From: Nitrospinae bacterium RIFCSPLOWO2_12_FULL_45_22
Lineage (GTDB): Bacteria; 2-12-FULL-45-22
Length of the DNA stretch: 12,859 nt
Assembly (NCBI GenBank): GCA_001803565.1
Contig: MHDQ01000125.1
Span: 2,473-15,331, forward strand
Direction of reading: 5' to 3'
In this document: positions 1 through 7,027 of the stretch, in pieces
Layout of the letters: each line of letters opens with the position of its first letter
Position numbering within the stretch: position 1 is the stretch's first letter
Notes under the pieces: generated by a model
Databases searched by the model: none
What the model was told of the DNA's origin: nothing
The model's input: only the letters and a program-made list of their open reading frames with translations
Position numbers and translations under genes: made by a program

Positions 1-19
1 GGAAAACCCTTTGAACCAT
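1..19 (-). CDS. Possible start of a further minus-strand gene, cut by the window edge
   Basis: Reading the minus strand from position 19, an ATG is followed by five open codons (M-V-Q-R-V-F) up to the window edge. An AAAGGA ribosome-binding-like sequence (25-30) lies 5 nt upstream. It would be the next gene after mfd in the same direction. Six codons are too few to identify a product, so this may be chance; it is listed only because the spacing and Shine-Dalgarno match are plausible. Confidence 0.25.
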
Positions 20-70
20 CCAAATCCTTTCTGAGAATATCCTTACAAATTGTAACCCTCAAAACTTTGC

Positions 71-126
71 CATTAGTCACCAGTCAGTTACCTTTCTCCT
101 AATGACTAATGATCAGTGACTAATGA
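71..126. repeat. Short TGACTAAT-type repeat with inverted arms, abutting the mfd stop codon
   Basis: The motif GACTAATGA occurs directly at 104-112 and 118-126 with a 14-nt period. Its complement occurs at 71-80 (CATTAGTCAC), which pairs perfectly over 10 bp with 116-125 (GTGACTAATG). The segment can therefore fold as a hairpin just after mfd. The repeat register runs on into the mfd stop (TAG, 127-129), so the repeat appears to supply the terminator codon. There is no T-tract, so it is not a classical intrinsic terminator. Confidence 0.7.
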
Positions 127-3100
127 CTATTTTTCCGGCCGGATAGTAACATATCCATCCAGGGCTTGCAAGGTCTTTTTTATGAATACGCCCGGGTCAT
201 CAGGGGTTGATGCCTTTATCACGGCACAGTTTTCTCCTACCCACTCTAGAGGGACATTCCGGCCATCATCCAATGGCAGTCTTGGGTGGGGGATAAGAAC
301 TATCCGGGGGCTAAAGGTCAATGTGATTATATCCCTTTTCTTCTCCAGTCTCTCCAGCCGTATCTTTCTTGCTAATATCTTCAGCTCCAGGAAGGTAAAG
401 AGGTTAATAAAAGGCTCTGGGGGCAGACCGTATCTATCCTCCAGCTCTTCTTTCTGGCAATAAAGCTCTTCTATATCATCAATATCGGAGAGCTTCTTAT
501 AGATATCCAGCCGCTGCCCGCTATGGCTGATATAATCGTCTGGTATATAACCCTGGAAGGGAATGATTATCTCGGGTTCCACCACTTCCTCTACCCCTTC
601 TCGCTCGCCTTTCAGTTCTTTGACCGTCTCTTCTAATAACCGGCAATAAAGCTCAAACCCAATAGCGGCCATATGGCCCGATTGTTGTGCGCCAAGGATA
701 TTCCCGGTACCCCGTATCTCCATATCCCGGCTGGCCAATTGGAAGCCAGAGCCCAGATGGCTAAGCTCCTTAATAGCCTGGAGCCGCTTTCGGGCATCCT
801 GGGACAGGTGGCTCTCACTTGGTACCAGCAGATAGGCATATGCCTGGTAGCGGTCTCGGCCTACCCGCCCCCGGAGTTGATATAGGTCAGCCAGGCCGAA
901 TCTGTCTGCCCGATTAATAATGATGGTATTAACTGATGGTATATCCAATCCTGACTCTATTATGGAGGTACTTAGAAGAATATCAAACTGCTCCCCCAAA
1001 AAACTAACCATCGCCTTTTCCAGCTCTCTTTCTGGCATCTGCCCATGGGCAATCTCTATCCGGGCTTGCGGAACCAGTTTTTGCAAATATTTCTTCATTG
1101 CCCTAATACTTTCTATGCGGTTATGGACAAAGAATACCTGGCCATTTCGCGCCAGTTCTTTATCTATTGCCTCTTTGATAATACCGGGGCTGAAGTGTTT
1201 TATGAAGGTCTGGATAGGTAACCGGTCTTCCGGTGGGGTCTCAATAATGCTTATATTCCGTATCCCTGCCAGAGAAAGGTATAGGGTACGAGGAATAGGT
1301 GTAGCAGTAAGGGTTAATACATCAATGTTCTTCCGGAACTGCTTCAGCCGTTCTTTATGAACCACTCCAAAGCGTTGTTCTTCATCAATAATCAATAAGC
1401 CCAAGTCTTTGAATTGGATATCCTTTTGTAAGAGTCGGTGCGTTCCAATGACAATATCTACCAGGCCATTCTTTATACCCTGGATGATCCTGGCTTGTTC
1501 CTGTCGGCTCCTGAAGCGGCTCAGCATCTCTATATTAACCGGATAAGGGGCAAACCTGCGCTGAAAAGTCTGTAGATGTTGCTGAGCTAATATGGTAGTG
1601 GGCACTAAAATTGCTACCTGCTTATTATTCATCACTGCTTTGAAGGCGGCCCTCATAGCCACCTCTGTCTTGCCATAACCTACATCACCACATACCAACC
1701 GATCCATAGGATCGGGATTTTCCATATCCGCCTTTACATCCTGGATAGCCTGGAGCTGATGCGGGGTCTCTTCGTATTCAAACATGGAATCAAACTCCTG
1801 ATGCATATGATTATCTGGAGAGAAGGCGGAGCCAGAAGATACCTGGCGGGCCGCATACAATTTTAAGAGATCCTGGGCCAGGTGTCGTAGGGACTCTTTA
1901 ATCTTCCGCTTCAGGTTCTTCCAGGCATTATGGCCCAGTTTATCTAACCTGGGAGTTACAGGCCCGGCCCCTATATAGCGTTGGACCAGATTTAGCCGAT
2001 CCAGGGGGACATATAACTTATCCCCATCTGCATATTCAAGCTCAAGGAACTCCCGGATATTACCACCTGCTTCTAGCCTGGTTATGCCCAGGTACTGGCC
2101 AATCCCGTAATCTACATGAACTACATAATCATTGACCTGCAGGGTAGAAAAAGTAGAGAGGGGAAGCTCTTTCTTTATCTTTTTGGCCAGGAGCCGTTTT
2201 TTCCGTACCCCGAATATCTCATCTTCTATCAGAAAAGCAATCTTTAGGTCAGGCAGTAGAAAGCCAGCCGAGAGGTTTCCGATAGTAATAGTTACTGGGT
2301 AAGGAGGGGCGGGGAGAGGTTTGGCTGGTACCACGCTAGCGATCATGGTGACAGAAGGGCTCCGGGGAAGTATTTCAGAGGGGATGTCATAGGCTTCTAC
2401 CAGGCCCTTCAGACGGGTGGCCTGCCCTTTATTAAGACAGACCAGAAATATGCGGTAATAATCCCTTTGCCACTGTCTTAACTGACCGGCTAGCTCGGAA
2501 AACCTATTCCTATAATACCCGATGGGTTGAATAGTCAGACCATAACCATGGTTTTCCTCTGCTAGATCGAGGCTGGATAGTTCTATTGTTTGGTACTCAT
2601 CCAGGTATAGTCGGACTTCTTCTGGGTCTAAGTAAAGACCATTTGATCCTTTCTCAGTTAAAGACTCTGTGAACTTATCCTTTACCATAGCCGGCTCGAT
2701 CATTATAAGTAAGCTATTGGCCGGGAGATAGTCAAAAAGACAATCCTTTGCCCCGGAGGGGTCAGGGAATTCTTTAATAGGGAGGATTTTTACCTGATAT
2801 ATAGGCCGGATAGATTTTTGTGTTTCTGGATCAAACTCGCGTAAGGATTCTATCTCATCGCCATTAAACTCTATCCTGACAGGATAAGTCTGGGCCGGTG
2901 GAAAGATATCAACAATACAACCCCGGATACTAAACTCTCCCCTTTCTTCTACTAGCTCAGTCCTTTGATACCCGCTGGTAATGGCGAGGGTTATTAGCTC
3001 TTCCCGGGAGTAACAATCCCCCAGGTTCAGATGACTGGTCTGAGCTACCAGATTGTTTTTGGGATAAACTTTACTACCAAGAGAGGCTACGGGGATGAGG

Positions 3101-3450
3101 ATGGCGGCTTCAGGGCCAGTGGCTAATCTATCCAGGACCTCTATCCGCTGGCCTATTGTTTCTTGCGAGACAGATGCTTCAGGGCCAGGGAAGAGATAGA
3201 GATTTTTAGAGTAGTTAGGGGATGAGCCAGAAGGGTTAAGGAAAAAATCTAAGTCCTGATAAAGGTCTTTTGCCTGGGCTTGATCCGGTACTATTATCAG
3301 CAGGTTACGCTTAGTTGTGGCAAATATTAAACCCAGGAAAAAGGCCTGGGTAGAGCCATGTAAATTACTCAGATGGATAACCCTTTTGCCATTATCAAGC
3401 TCCTGCCATAGAGGCTCCAAAGAAGATAGGTTAAGCGATTCCTTTTGCAT
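127..3450 (-). CDS. mfd: Mfd, transcription-repair coupling factor
   Basis: This cytoplasmic ATP-dependent DNA translocase displaces RNA polymerase stalled at lesions and recruits UvrA for nucleotide excision repair. The 1107-residue length is close to the roughly 1150 usual for the family. In order, it shows a UvrB-like N-terminal module (about 1-330; EERGEFSIRG near 168), the RNA-polymerase-interacting CarD-like domain (about 435-500; VHVDYGIGQYLGI), a superfamily 2 helicase core with Walker A GDVGYGKTE (about 588-596), DEEQ (689-692), TATPIPRT (715-722) and QLRGRVGR (858-865), and the C-terminal TRCF domain (about 955-1060). An in-frame TAA lies directly before the ATG at 3450, so no longer start is possible. 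The start overlaps the end of coaE by 20 bp, suggesting co-transcription and coupled translation. No recognisable Shine-Dalgarno lies at the ideal distance; AGAAAGGG is about 14 nt away. All helicase motifs look intact. Confidence 0.97.
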   Translation of the reverse strand: MQKESLNLSSLEPLWQELDNGKRVIHLSNLHGSTQAFFLGLIFATTKRNLLIIVPDQAQAKDLYQDLDFFLNPSGSSPNYSKNLYLFPGPEASVSQETIGQRIEVLDRLATGPEAAILIPVASLGSKVYPKNNLVAQTSHLNLGDCYSREELITLAITSGYQRTELVEERGEFSIRGCIVDIFPPAQTYPVRIEFNGDEIESLREFDPETQKSIRPIYQVKILPIKEFPDPSGAKDCLFDYLPANSLLIMIEPAMVKDKFTESLTEKGSNGLYLDPEEVRLYLDEYQTIELSSLDLAEENHGYGLTIQPIGYYRNRFSELAGQLRQWQRDYYRIFLVCLNKGQATRLKGLVEAYDIPSEILPRSPSVTMIASVVPAKPLPAPPYPVTITIGNLSAGFLLPDLKIAFLIEDEIFGVRKKRLLAKKIKKELPLSTFSTLQVNDYVVHVDYGIGQYLGITRLEAGGNIREFLELEYADGDKLYVPLDRLNLVQRYIGAGPVTPRLDKLGHNAWKNLKRKIKESLRHLAQDLLKLYAARQVSSGSAFSPDNHMHQEFDSMFEYEETPHQLQAIQDVKADMENPDPMDRLVCGDVGYGKTEVAMRAAFKAVMNNKQVAILVPTTILAQQHLQTFQRRFAPYPVNIEMLSRFRSRQEQARIIQGIKNGLVDIVIGTHRLLQKDIQFKDLGLLIIDEEQRFGVVHKERLKQFRKNIDVLTLTATPIPRTLYLSLAGIRNISIIETPPEDRLPIQTFIKHFSPGIIKEAIDKELARNGQVFFVHNRIESIRAMKKYLQKLVPQARIEIAHGQMPERELEKAMVSFLGEQFDILLSTSIIESGLDIPSVNTIIINRADRFGLADLYQLRGRVGRDRYQAYAYLLVPSESHLSQDARKRLQAIKELSHLGSGFQLASRDMEIRGTGNILGAQQSGHMAAIGFELYCRLLEETVKELKGEREGVEEVVEPEIIIPFQGYIPDDYISHSGQRLDIYKKLSDIDDIEELYCQKEELEDRYGLPPEPFINLFTFLELKILARKIRLERLEKKRDIITLTFSPRIVLIPHPRLPLDDGRNVPLEWVGENCAVIKASTPDDPGVFIKKTLQALDGYVTIRPEK

Positions 3451-4045
3451 TTAATTCATACCATGCCCTTTCTACTTGTTCCTGTAACTCTTCTATCGAA
3501 CCGTTATTCTTTATGATAAGGTCGGCATATTTAATCCGCTCTTCATTAGAAAGCTGAGTGGCGAGGCGCTTTTTGGCATCTTCTGGCGATAGGTTGCGAT
3601 CTCGTTGGAGACGCTGAATAGCTACTTCTTTATCCGCGACCACCACCCATACTTTATTAACCAGGAAGAGCCAATTGGCCTCTATCAAAATAGCCGCCTC
3701 CAGGAAGACATGTCCTTTATCCCCTCTCTTATCTCGCTGCACCGCAATATCTCTTTGGGTTTCCTCGACTATCCGGGGATGGGTGATCTGATTTAATTTA
3801 TTCAGGGCCTCTTTATCATTGAAGACAATGACTCCTAACTTAGCCCGATCCACGGTCTGGTCGGGCTTAAGGATAGCCGGGCCAAAGGTTGCTACTATAT
3901 CTCTCCAGGCATCCTTGTCCGGCAGATAGACCTGGTGGCCGATCAAGTCAGCATTAATGATATAGGCACCCAGGTCCGTCAATATTTTAGATACTAGAGT
4001 CTTGCCTGAAGCGATACCACCTGTTAGGCCAATCACCTCCATCAT
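3431..4045 (-). CDS. coaE: CoaE, dephospho-CoA kinase
   Basis: Catalyses the last step of coenzyme A synthesis: ATP-dependent phosphorylation of the 3'-hydroxyl of dephospho-CoA, in the cytoplasm. The 204-residue product has the usual size for this P-loop kinase. It shows Walker A GGIASGKT (residues 9-16), the NADLIGHQVY segment with the conserved Asp33, the THPRI motif around 88-92, the AILIEANW stretch (118-125) where the family usually has a PLLFE-type motif, and the Arg-rich LID region (QRLQRDR, about 144-150). The reading frame continues upstream to 4117, but the added residues resemble no CoaE. An AGGAG site (4056-4060) lies 10 nt before ATG 4045, so I place the start there; the adjacent ATG at 4042 is an equal alternative. 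It is the first gene of a two-gene unit with mfd. No clear promoter is visible in the short space upstream. Confidence 0.95.
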   Translation of the reverse strand: MMEVIGLTGGIASGKTLVSKILTDLGAYIINADLIGHQVYLPDKDAWRDIVATFGPAILKPDQTVDRAKLGVIVFNDKEALNKLNQITHPRIVEETQRDIAVQRDKRGDKGHVFLEAAILIEANWLFLVNKVWVVVADKEVAIQRLQRDRNLSPEDAKKRLATQLSNEERIKYADLIIKNNGSIEELQEQVERAWYELNAKGIA

Positions 4046-4055
4046 CTTTTCCTTT

Positions 4056-4060
4056 CTCCT
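4056..4060 (-). promoter_or_regulatory. Ribosome binding site that fixes the coaE start
   Basis: AGGAG on the minus strand, 10 nt before the tandem ATG-ATG at 4045/4042. It argues against the 24-residue longer reading that begins at 4117, whose upstream sequence overlaps repeat-like DNA. Confidence 0.7.
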
Positions 4061-4123
4061 TATCTGAAACCATTCACCTGTCTGACCTTCCCCTGCCACT
4101 AAACAATGACTAACCAACCCTTT

Positions 4124-4324
4124 GCCACAAAGTCACGAAGACGCAAAATTTCTAATTATAGTAAGGGACTAAATTAAGTTGTCATTTCGACCGAAGGGAG
4201 AAATCTTCAAGATTCCACGCTTCGCTCGGAATGACAGCTTCCATATGTCAACTTATTTAAGTCGTTCACTATAATTGTTTTTAAAAGGGAAAAATAACCC
4301 TTTGTGCCTTAGTGCCTTTGTGGC
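4124..4324. repeat. Three-layer nested inverted repeat (MITE-like composite palindrome)
   Basis: Three pairs of inverted arms lie concentrically. The outer arms, 4124-4147 and 4301-4324, match at about 20 of 24 positions (GCCACAAAG... type). The middle arms, 4154-4181 and 4249-4276, match at about 23 of 28 (AATTATAGT... type). The inner arms, 4181-4207 and 4209-4235, match at about 22 of 27 around a 1-nt loop (GTCATTTCGA... type). The whole 201-bp block could fold into one long, interrupted hairpin. No protein is encoded within it. It separates the VWA gene from coaE and mfd. The three sequence types are unrelated, which suggests insertion of one palindromic element inside another. Mobilisation in trans is an inference. 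Confidence 0.8.
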
Positions 4325-4376
4325 TAATACAAGTTTTTATTGTATACTTTTTCATGAAACGCTCTACCAGTATGCC

Positions 4377-4427
4377 GTGAGCAGCGAGGAGTGAGCCAGG
4401 AACCGCTAACTCCTTACTGCTTACCGC
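4377..4427. repeat. GTGAGCAG-type inverted repeat abutting the VWA gene stop codon
   Basis: Arms 4377-4395 (GTGAGCAGCGAGGAGTGAG) and 4406-4424 are inverted with about 15 of 19 matches around a 10-nt loop. Read on the minus strand, the repeat starts within the TGA stop of the VWA gene (4428-4430) as TGAGCGGTAAGCAGTAAGGA. It could act as a transcript-end hairpin, but no T-run follows. It is unrelated in sequence to the repeat after mfd, yet occupies the same position relative to a stop codon. Confidence 0.65.
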
Positions 4428-6362
4428 TCACTTTTCCAGGGTAAGGTGGTAATAAATTTTGGGTAATTCCTGGGGCAGTTGGCAAACATCCTTAATGACC
4501 ATATAATCGGGACCACCGCACATAGCCCTGAGATAGTCGTGGCCACAGGGGTCAACTGTTATACAAAAAGTCTTTAGCCCGGCCCTCTGTGATTCTTTGA
4601 GGGCTACCATAGTATCATGCAGAGCATATTCCCGGCTGGTACGGTCTTCACCATAATCGAAATCCTGGGGATAGCCGTCGCTTAGCAATAATAAGAGCTT
4701 GAGTTTAGCACATTGCCGGTTGAGCTTATAAGTCGCATGCCTGATAGCTGGGCCCATACGGGTACTGCGATGCGGTTTTATCCCCCCAATCCGTGCTTTG
4801 ATGGTCTGAGAATACTGCTCACAGAATTCTTTTATGTTAAAAAATTCTACCTTATCCCGGCCATAACCAGAAAAACCGAATATGGCATATTTATCTCCCA
4901 ACGAGTCCATAGCCTCCGCCATAAGGATCATAGCCTCTTTTTCTATATCAATAATCCGTTTCTGGCTATCAGGTACCCGCTCATCAGTGGAGGCGCTCAT
5001 ATCTAAAAGGAATATTGCCCCTACATCCCGCTCCACCTTTCTCCTTTCTAAATATATTTTTCCTGAGGGCGATTTACCAGATTTCTTATCTACCACATCT
5101 TCTATTAAGGCGTCCAGTTCTAATTCCTCACCAGTAAAGAGTCTTTTGATCTTTAAATATTTTTGTGGCCTCAGCCTCTGGAACTGCTTTCTAAAATCGG
5201 TGATAAGCAAAGAGTGTTGTGACAGGGTCTCTTCCACAAAAGTACTGGTGTCAGCCTCTGGGATATTTTCTGTAAGGCAACACCATTTAGGCCGATAATC
5301 ATGCCGTATATAATCCCACTCATCATAGTAATAATAATGGTTTAGGGCAATATTCTCTTTTGGTTTTTTCCGGTTCTCACAAAGAGTTTTGGTCTGGGCC
5401 TTTGCAACATTGTCCAACTGAGCCTTTGTCCTGAGTGATATGAGGGAGGATAGTTGATTAATAAATAGTCCCGAGCTATTAGGGAGAGCGCCCGATAGGA
5501 TTTCGCTCAGCTCAATTTTTATCCCCTTATCCAGTAGGTCTTTGAGATACTCCCAGGGTATTGGGTAGCTCAGACCTGGTATAGAGGGACTCTTTCGAGG
5601 CGCCTGGATTAAAGACCCAATATCAATGTCCTGGGGGGGATAAGAGTAGGAACTATCCTGGGTATAGTTTTTCTCCCAAGCAATAGGTATCGGTAAAGAA
5701 CCTTCTTGGTGTAAGTTAGTTTTATCCATTTCGCAGGTTGGGAGTTGGGATATGATAGGATAAAGGAACAGTGTCCCGAGAGCGGAATCATATCCTGTAG
5801 CATCTGGATCGGTTAATCGGCTAATTACTTCCCAAACCCATGGTTCCCATGGGACAGCATGGGGAGATGGATGGTTGCTGGTAGTGCTATTAGTATTAAA
5901 TAGTCTTTCCCAGATCATCGCTTCTATTTTTGCGGGCCAGGATTCTTTCCAGTTGCCCCCTTTTACCAGACGACTCTGACGGAATCTTTTTATATCCCTG
6001 GCCAGCCCTTGATATTCGCGCTGCAAACAGCTATCTACCCGGGCATCCTCTAGTATATAGAAAATACGGGTAGCTAAATCAGGCTCAGGAAACGAGAGGG
6101 AAAATTGGTCATGAGGGAAAGAAAAGGAATCATATAGGAAATATCCCAGTTGGTGGCTGGTATAAACCTTGTAGAGCCAAAAGTTATCACTCCAGTTGGC
6201 GAATTGGTGGATTTGTTCTGGCAGTTTAAGGGCTTCCGGGCAAGGGTGGGGATAGTTCTGGAATGTTTCTTTTGAAAGATTAATAGCAATATCGTCACCG
6301 GTAAGGGCTCTAATATAGAGCCGTAATATCAGACATATTTCTGAGAATGGAATATCAGACAT
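4428..6362 (-). CDS. NorD-like von Willebrand factor A domain protein
   Basis: A 644-residue protein of the NorD/CobT-type VWA family. In characterised systems, such proteins work with a MoxR-class AAA+ ATPase (NorQ, CbbQ) to insert metal or activate an enzyme such as nitric oxide reductase or Rubisco. The C-terminal third (about 445-640) is a complete VWA domain with a MIDAS metal site: DMSAS (454-458), the Thr of HRSTRMGP (534) and SDG (561-563). It is flanked by signatures I associate with NorD: GDKYAIFGFSGYGR, RMGPAIRHAT and LLLLSDGYPQDFDYG. The N-terminal part has an ILEDARVD segment (about 103-110) and a DEWDYIRHDYRPKWC segment (about 347-361). There is no signal peptide or clear membrane segment. 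An in-frame TAA upstream fixes the ATG at 6362, but its ribosome binding site is weak. No MoxR ATPase, nor gene or Rubisco gene lies in the window, so the target is unknown and I give no symbol. Confidence 0.88.
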   Translation of the reverse strand: MSDIPFSEICLILRLYIRALTGDDIAINLSKETFQNYPHPCPEALKLPEQIHQFANWSDNFWLYKVYTSHQLGYFLYDSFSFPHDQFSLSFPEPDLATRIFYILEDARVDSCLQREYQGLARDIKRFRQSRLVKGGNWKESWPAKIEAMIWERLFNTNSTTSNHPSPHAVPWEPWVWEVISRLTDPDATGYDSALGTLFLYPIISQLPTCEMDKTNLHQEGSLPIPIAWEKNYTQDSSYSYPPQDIDIGSLIQAPRKSPSIPGLSYPIPWEYLKDLLDKGIKIELSEILSGALPNSSGLFINQLSSLISLRTKAQLDNVAKAQTKTLCENRKKPKENIALNHYYYYDEWDYIRHDYRPKWCCLTENIPEADTSTFVEETLSQHSLLITDFRKQFQRLRPQKYLKIKRLFTGEELELDALIEDVVDKKSGKSPSGKIYLERRKVERDVGAIFLLDMSASTDERVPDSQKRIIDIEKEAMILMAEAMDSLGDKYAIFGFSGYGRDKVEFFNIKEFCEQYSQTIKARIGGIKPHRSTRMGPAIRHATYKLNRQCAKLKLLLLLSDGYPQDFDYGEDRTSREYALHDTMVALKESQRAGLKTFCITVDPCGHDYLRAMCGGPDYMVIKDVCQLPQELPKIYYHLTLEK

Positions 6363-6449
6363 ATTTTTAGGTGTTTACGATGATTGGGAAATCAAAATCT
6401 GAGGCGTTACTCCTCAATCAAACGTAATTTATAATAATCAAACCCGGAC

Positions 6450-6455
6450 TATAAT
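6450..6455 (+). promoter_or_regulatory. Candidate -10 box for the MNT/HEPN pair
   Basis: A perfect TATAAT lies 86 nt before the TTG start of the nucleotidyltransferase, in the AT-rich divergent region 6363-6541. The expected -35 position (around 6428-6433, TTTATA) is a poor match to TTGACA. The same AT-rich stretch could also drive the VWA gene leftward. Motif-level support only. Confidence 0.35.
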
Positions 6456-6502
6456 GCAACCCAAGGGCTTTTGAGATAGAATTTTCTCCCATTTTAGTGT
6501 AT

Positions 6503-6531
6503 CTTACTGTCACTAACTGTAAGCCTTAAGG
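6503..6531. promoter_or_regulatory. Candidate operator: short palindromes ahead of the MNT/HEPN start
   Basis: CTTAC (6503-6507) and GTAAG (6519-6523) form an inverted pair around 11 nt, and ACTGT appears directly twice within it. An 8-bp perfect palindrome, CCTTAAGG (6524-6531), follows and runs into the Shine-Dalgarno sequence. Position between promoter and start would suit autoregulation or an mRNA structure masking the ribosome site. The arms are short, so chance is possible. Confidence 0.3.
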
Positions 6532-6537
6532 GAGGAG
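6531..6537 (+). promoter_or_regulatory. Strong ribosome binding site supporting a TTG start
   Basis: GGAGGAG ends 4 nt before TTG 6542, near-ideal spacing. It supports initiation at the rare TTG codon for the nucleotidyltransferase; no ATG or GTG in this frame lies between the site and the conserved GSLAR core. Confidence 0.75.
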
Positions 6538-6541
6538 AAAA

Positions 6542-7027
6542 TTGAGGAATAAGAAACCACTGGTCACCATAGAAGCAGTTCAGAAGGATTTGACCTCAAG
6601 GGAAGAATATCTAGAAGAGGTAGAAGGGATAGGGATATTTGGTTCCTTAGCAAGGAACGATTTTTCGGGGCAAAAGAGTGACATAGATATCTTTGTTATC
6701 CTGGAAAAGGCTACCTATTCTGATGATGAACTGTGGATACGCAGGATTAAAGAACTGCTCGATAAATATGAAAGAGACATAACTGTGCTGGTATATGATC
6801 TGCCTAGCTTGAAAAAGGTTTGTAATTGGTATGTGCTCGAACTAGCTTCTGATAGTGTGTTGGTCTATGATAAAGGAAAGGTCAGATCCTATTTCAATAA
6901 GATCATCAAGGCCGCCGAAAAGGCTGGTTTAGTCAGGACAGTTTATGACAGACATCCTATTTGGGGATTAAGCAGAGCAGCGATACCCGGTGAAGTTATT
7001 CGGGTTGAGGTTACGGATGACCAATAA
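6542..7027 (+). CDS. MNT-type nucleotidyltransferase, partner of the downstream HEPN protein
   Basis: A 161-residue minimal nucleotidyltransferase of the polymerase-beta fold. It carries the family signature GSLAR (34-38) followed by SDIDIFV, giving metal-binding aspartates D47 and D49, with a likely third Asp in YERDITVLV (D79). All three catalytic acidic positions appear intact. In characterised MntA/HepT modules, the MNT protein is the antitoxin and transfers AMP to a Tyr of the HEPN partner; whether that applies here is inference. The C-terminal stretch after about residue 120 (AAEKAGLVRTVYDRHPIWGLS) is longer than in the smallest MNT proteins. Translation starts at TTG behind a very strong Shine-Dalgarno. 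The gene overlaps the HEPN gene by 11 bp, a sign of coupled translation. It is divergent from the VWA gene. Confidence 0.88.
   Translation: MRNKKPLVTIEAVQKDLTSREEYLEEVEGIGIFGSLARNDFSGQKSDIDIFVILEKATYSDDELWIRRIKELLDKYERDITVLVYDLPSLKKVCNWYVLELASDSVLVYDKGKVRSYFNKIIKAAEKAGLVRTVYDRHPIWGLSRAAIPGEVIRVEVTDDQ

Noticed and set aside
71-126. Possible CRISPR fragment from regularly spaced TGACTAAT units
   Set aside because: Units are about 9 bp with a 5-nt gap and show inverted copies; no 25-40 bp repeat-spacer structure and no cas genes.
116-463. Plus-strand frame over the end of mfd, and similar frames over mfd, VWA and barrel genes
   Set aside because: Mirror frames of well-supported genes, with no independent start signals or recognisable domains.
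4046-4117. Longer N-terminus for CoaE
   Set aside because: The P-loop should lie within the first ten or so residues, and the Shine-Dalgarno at 4056-4060 matches ATG 4045.
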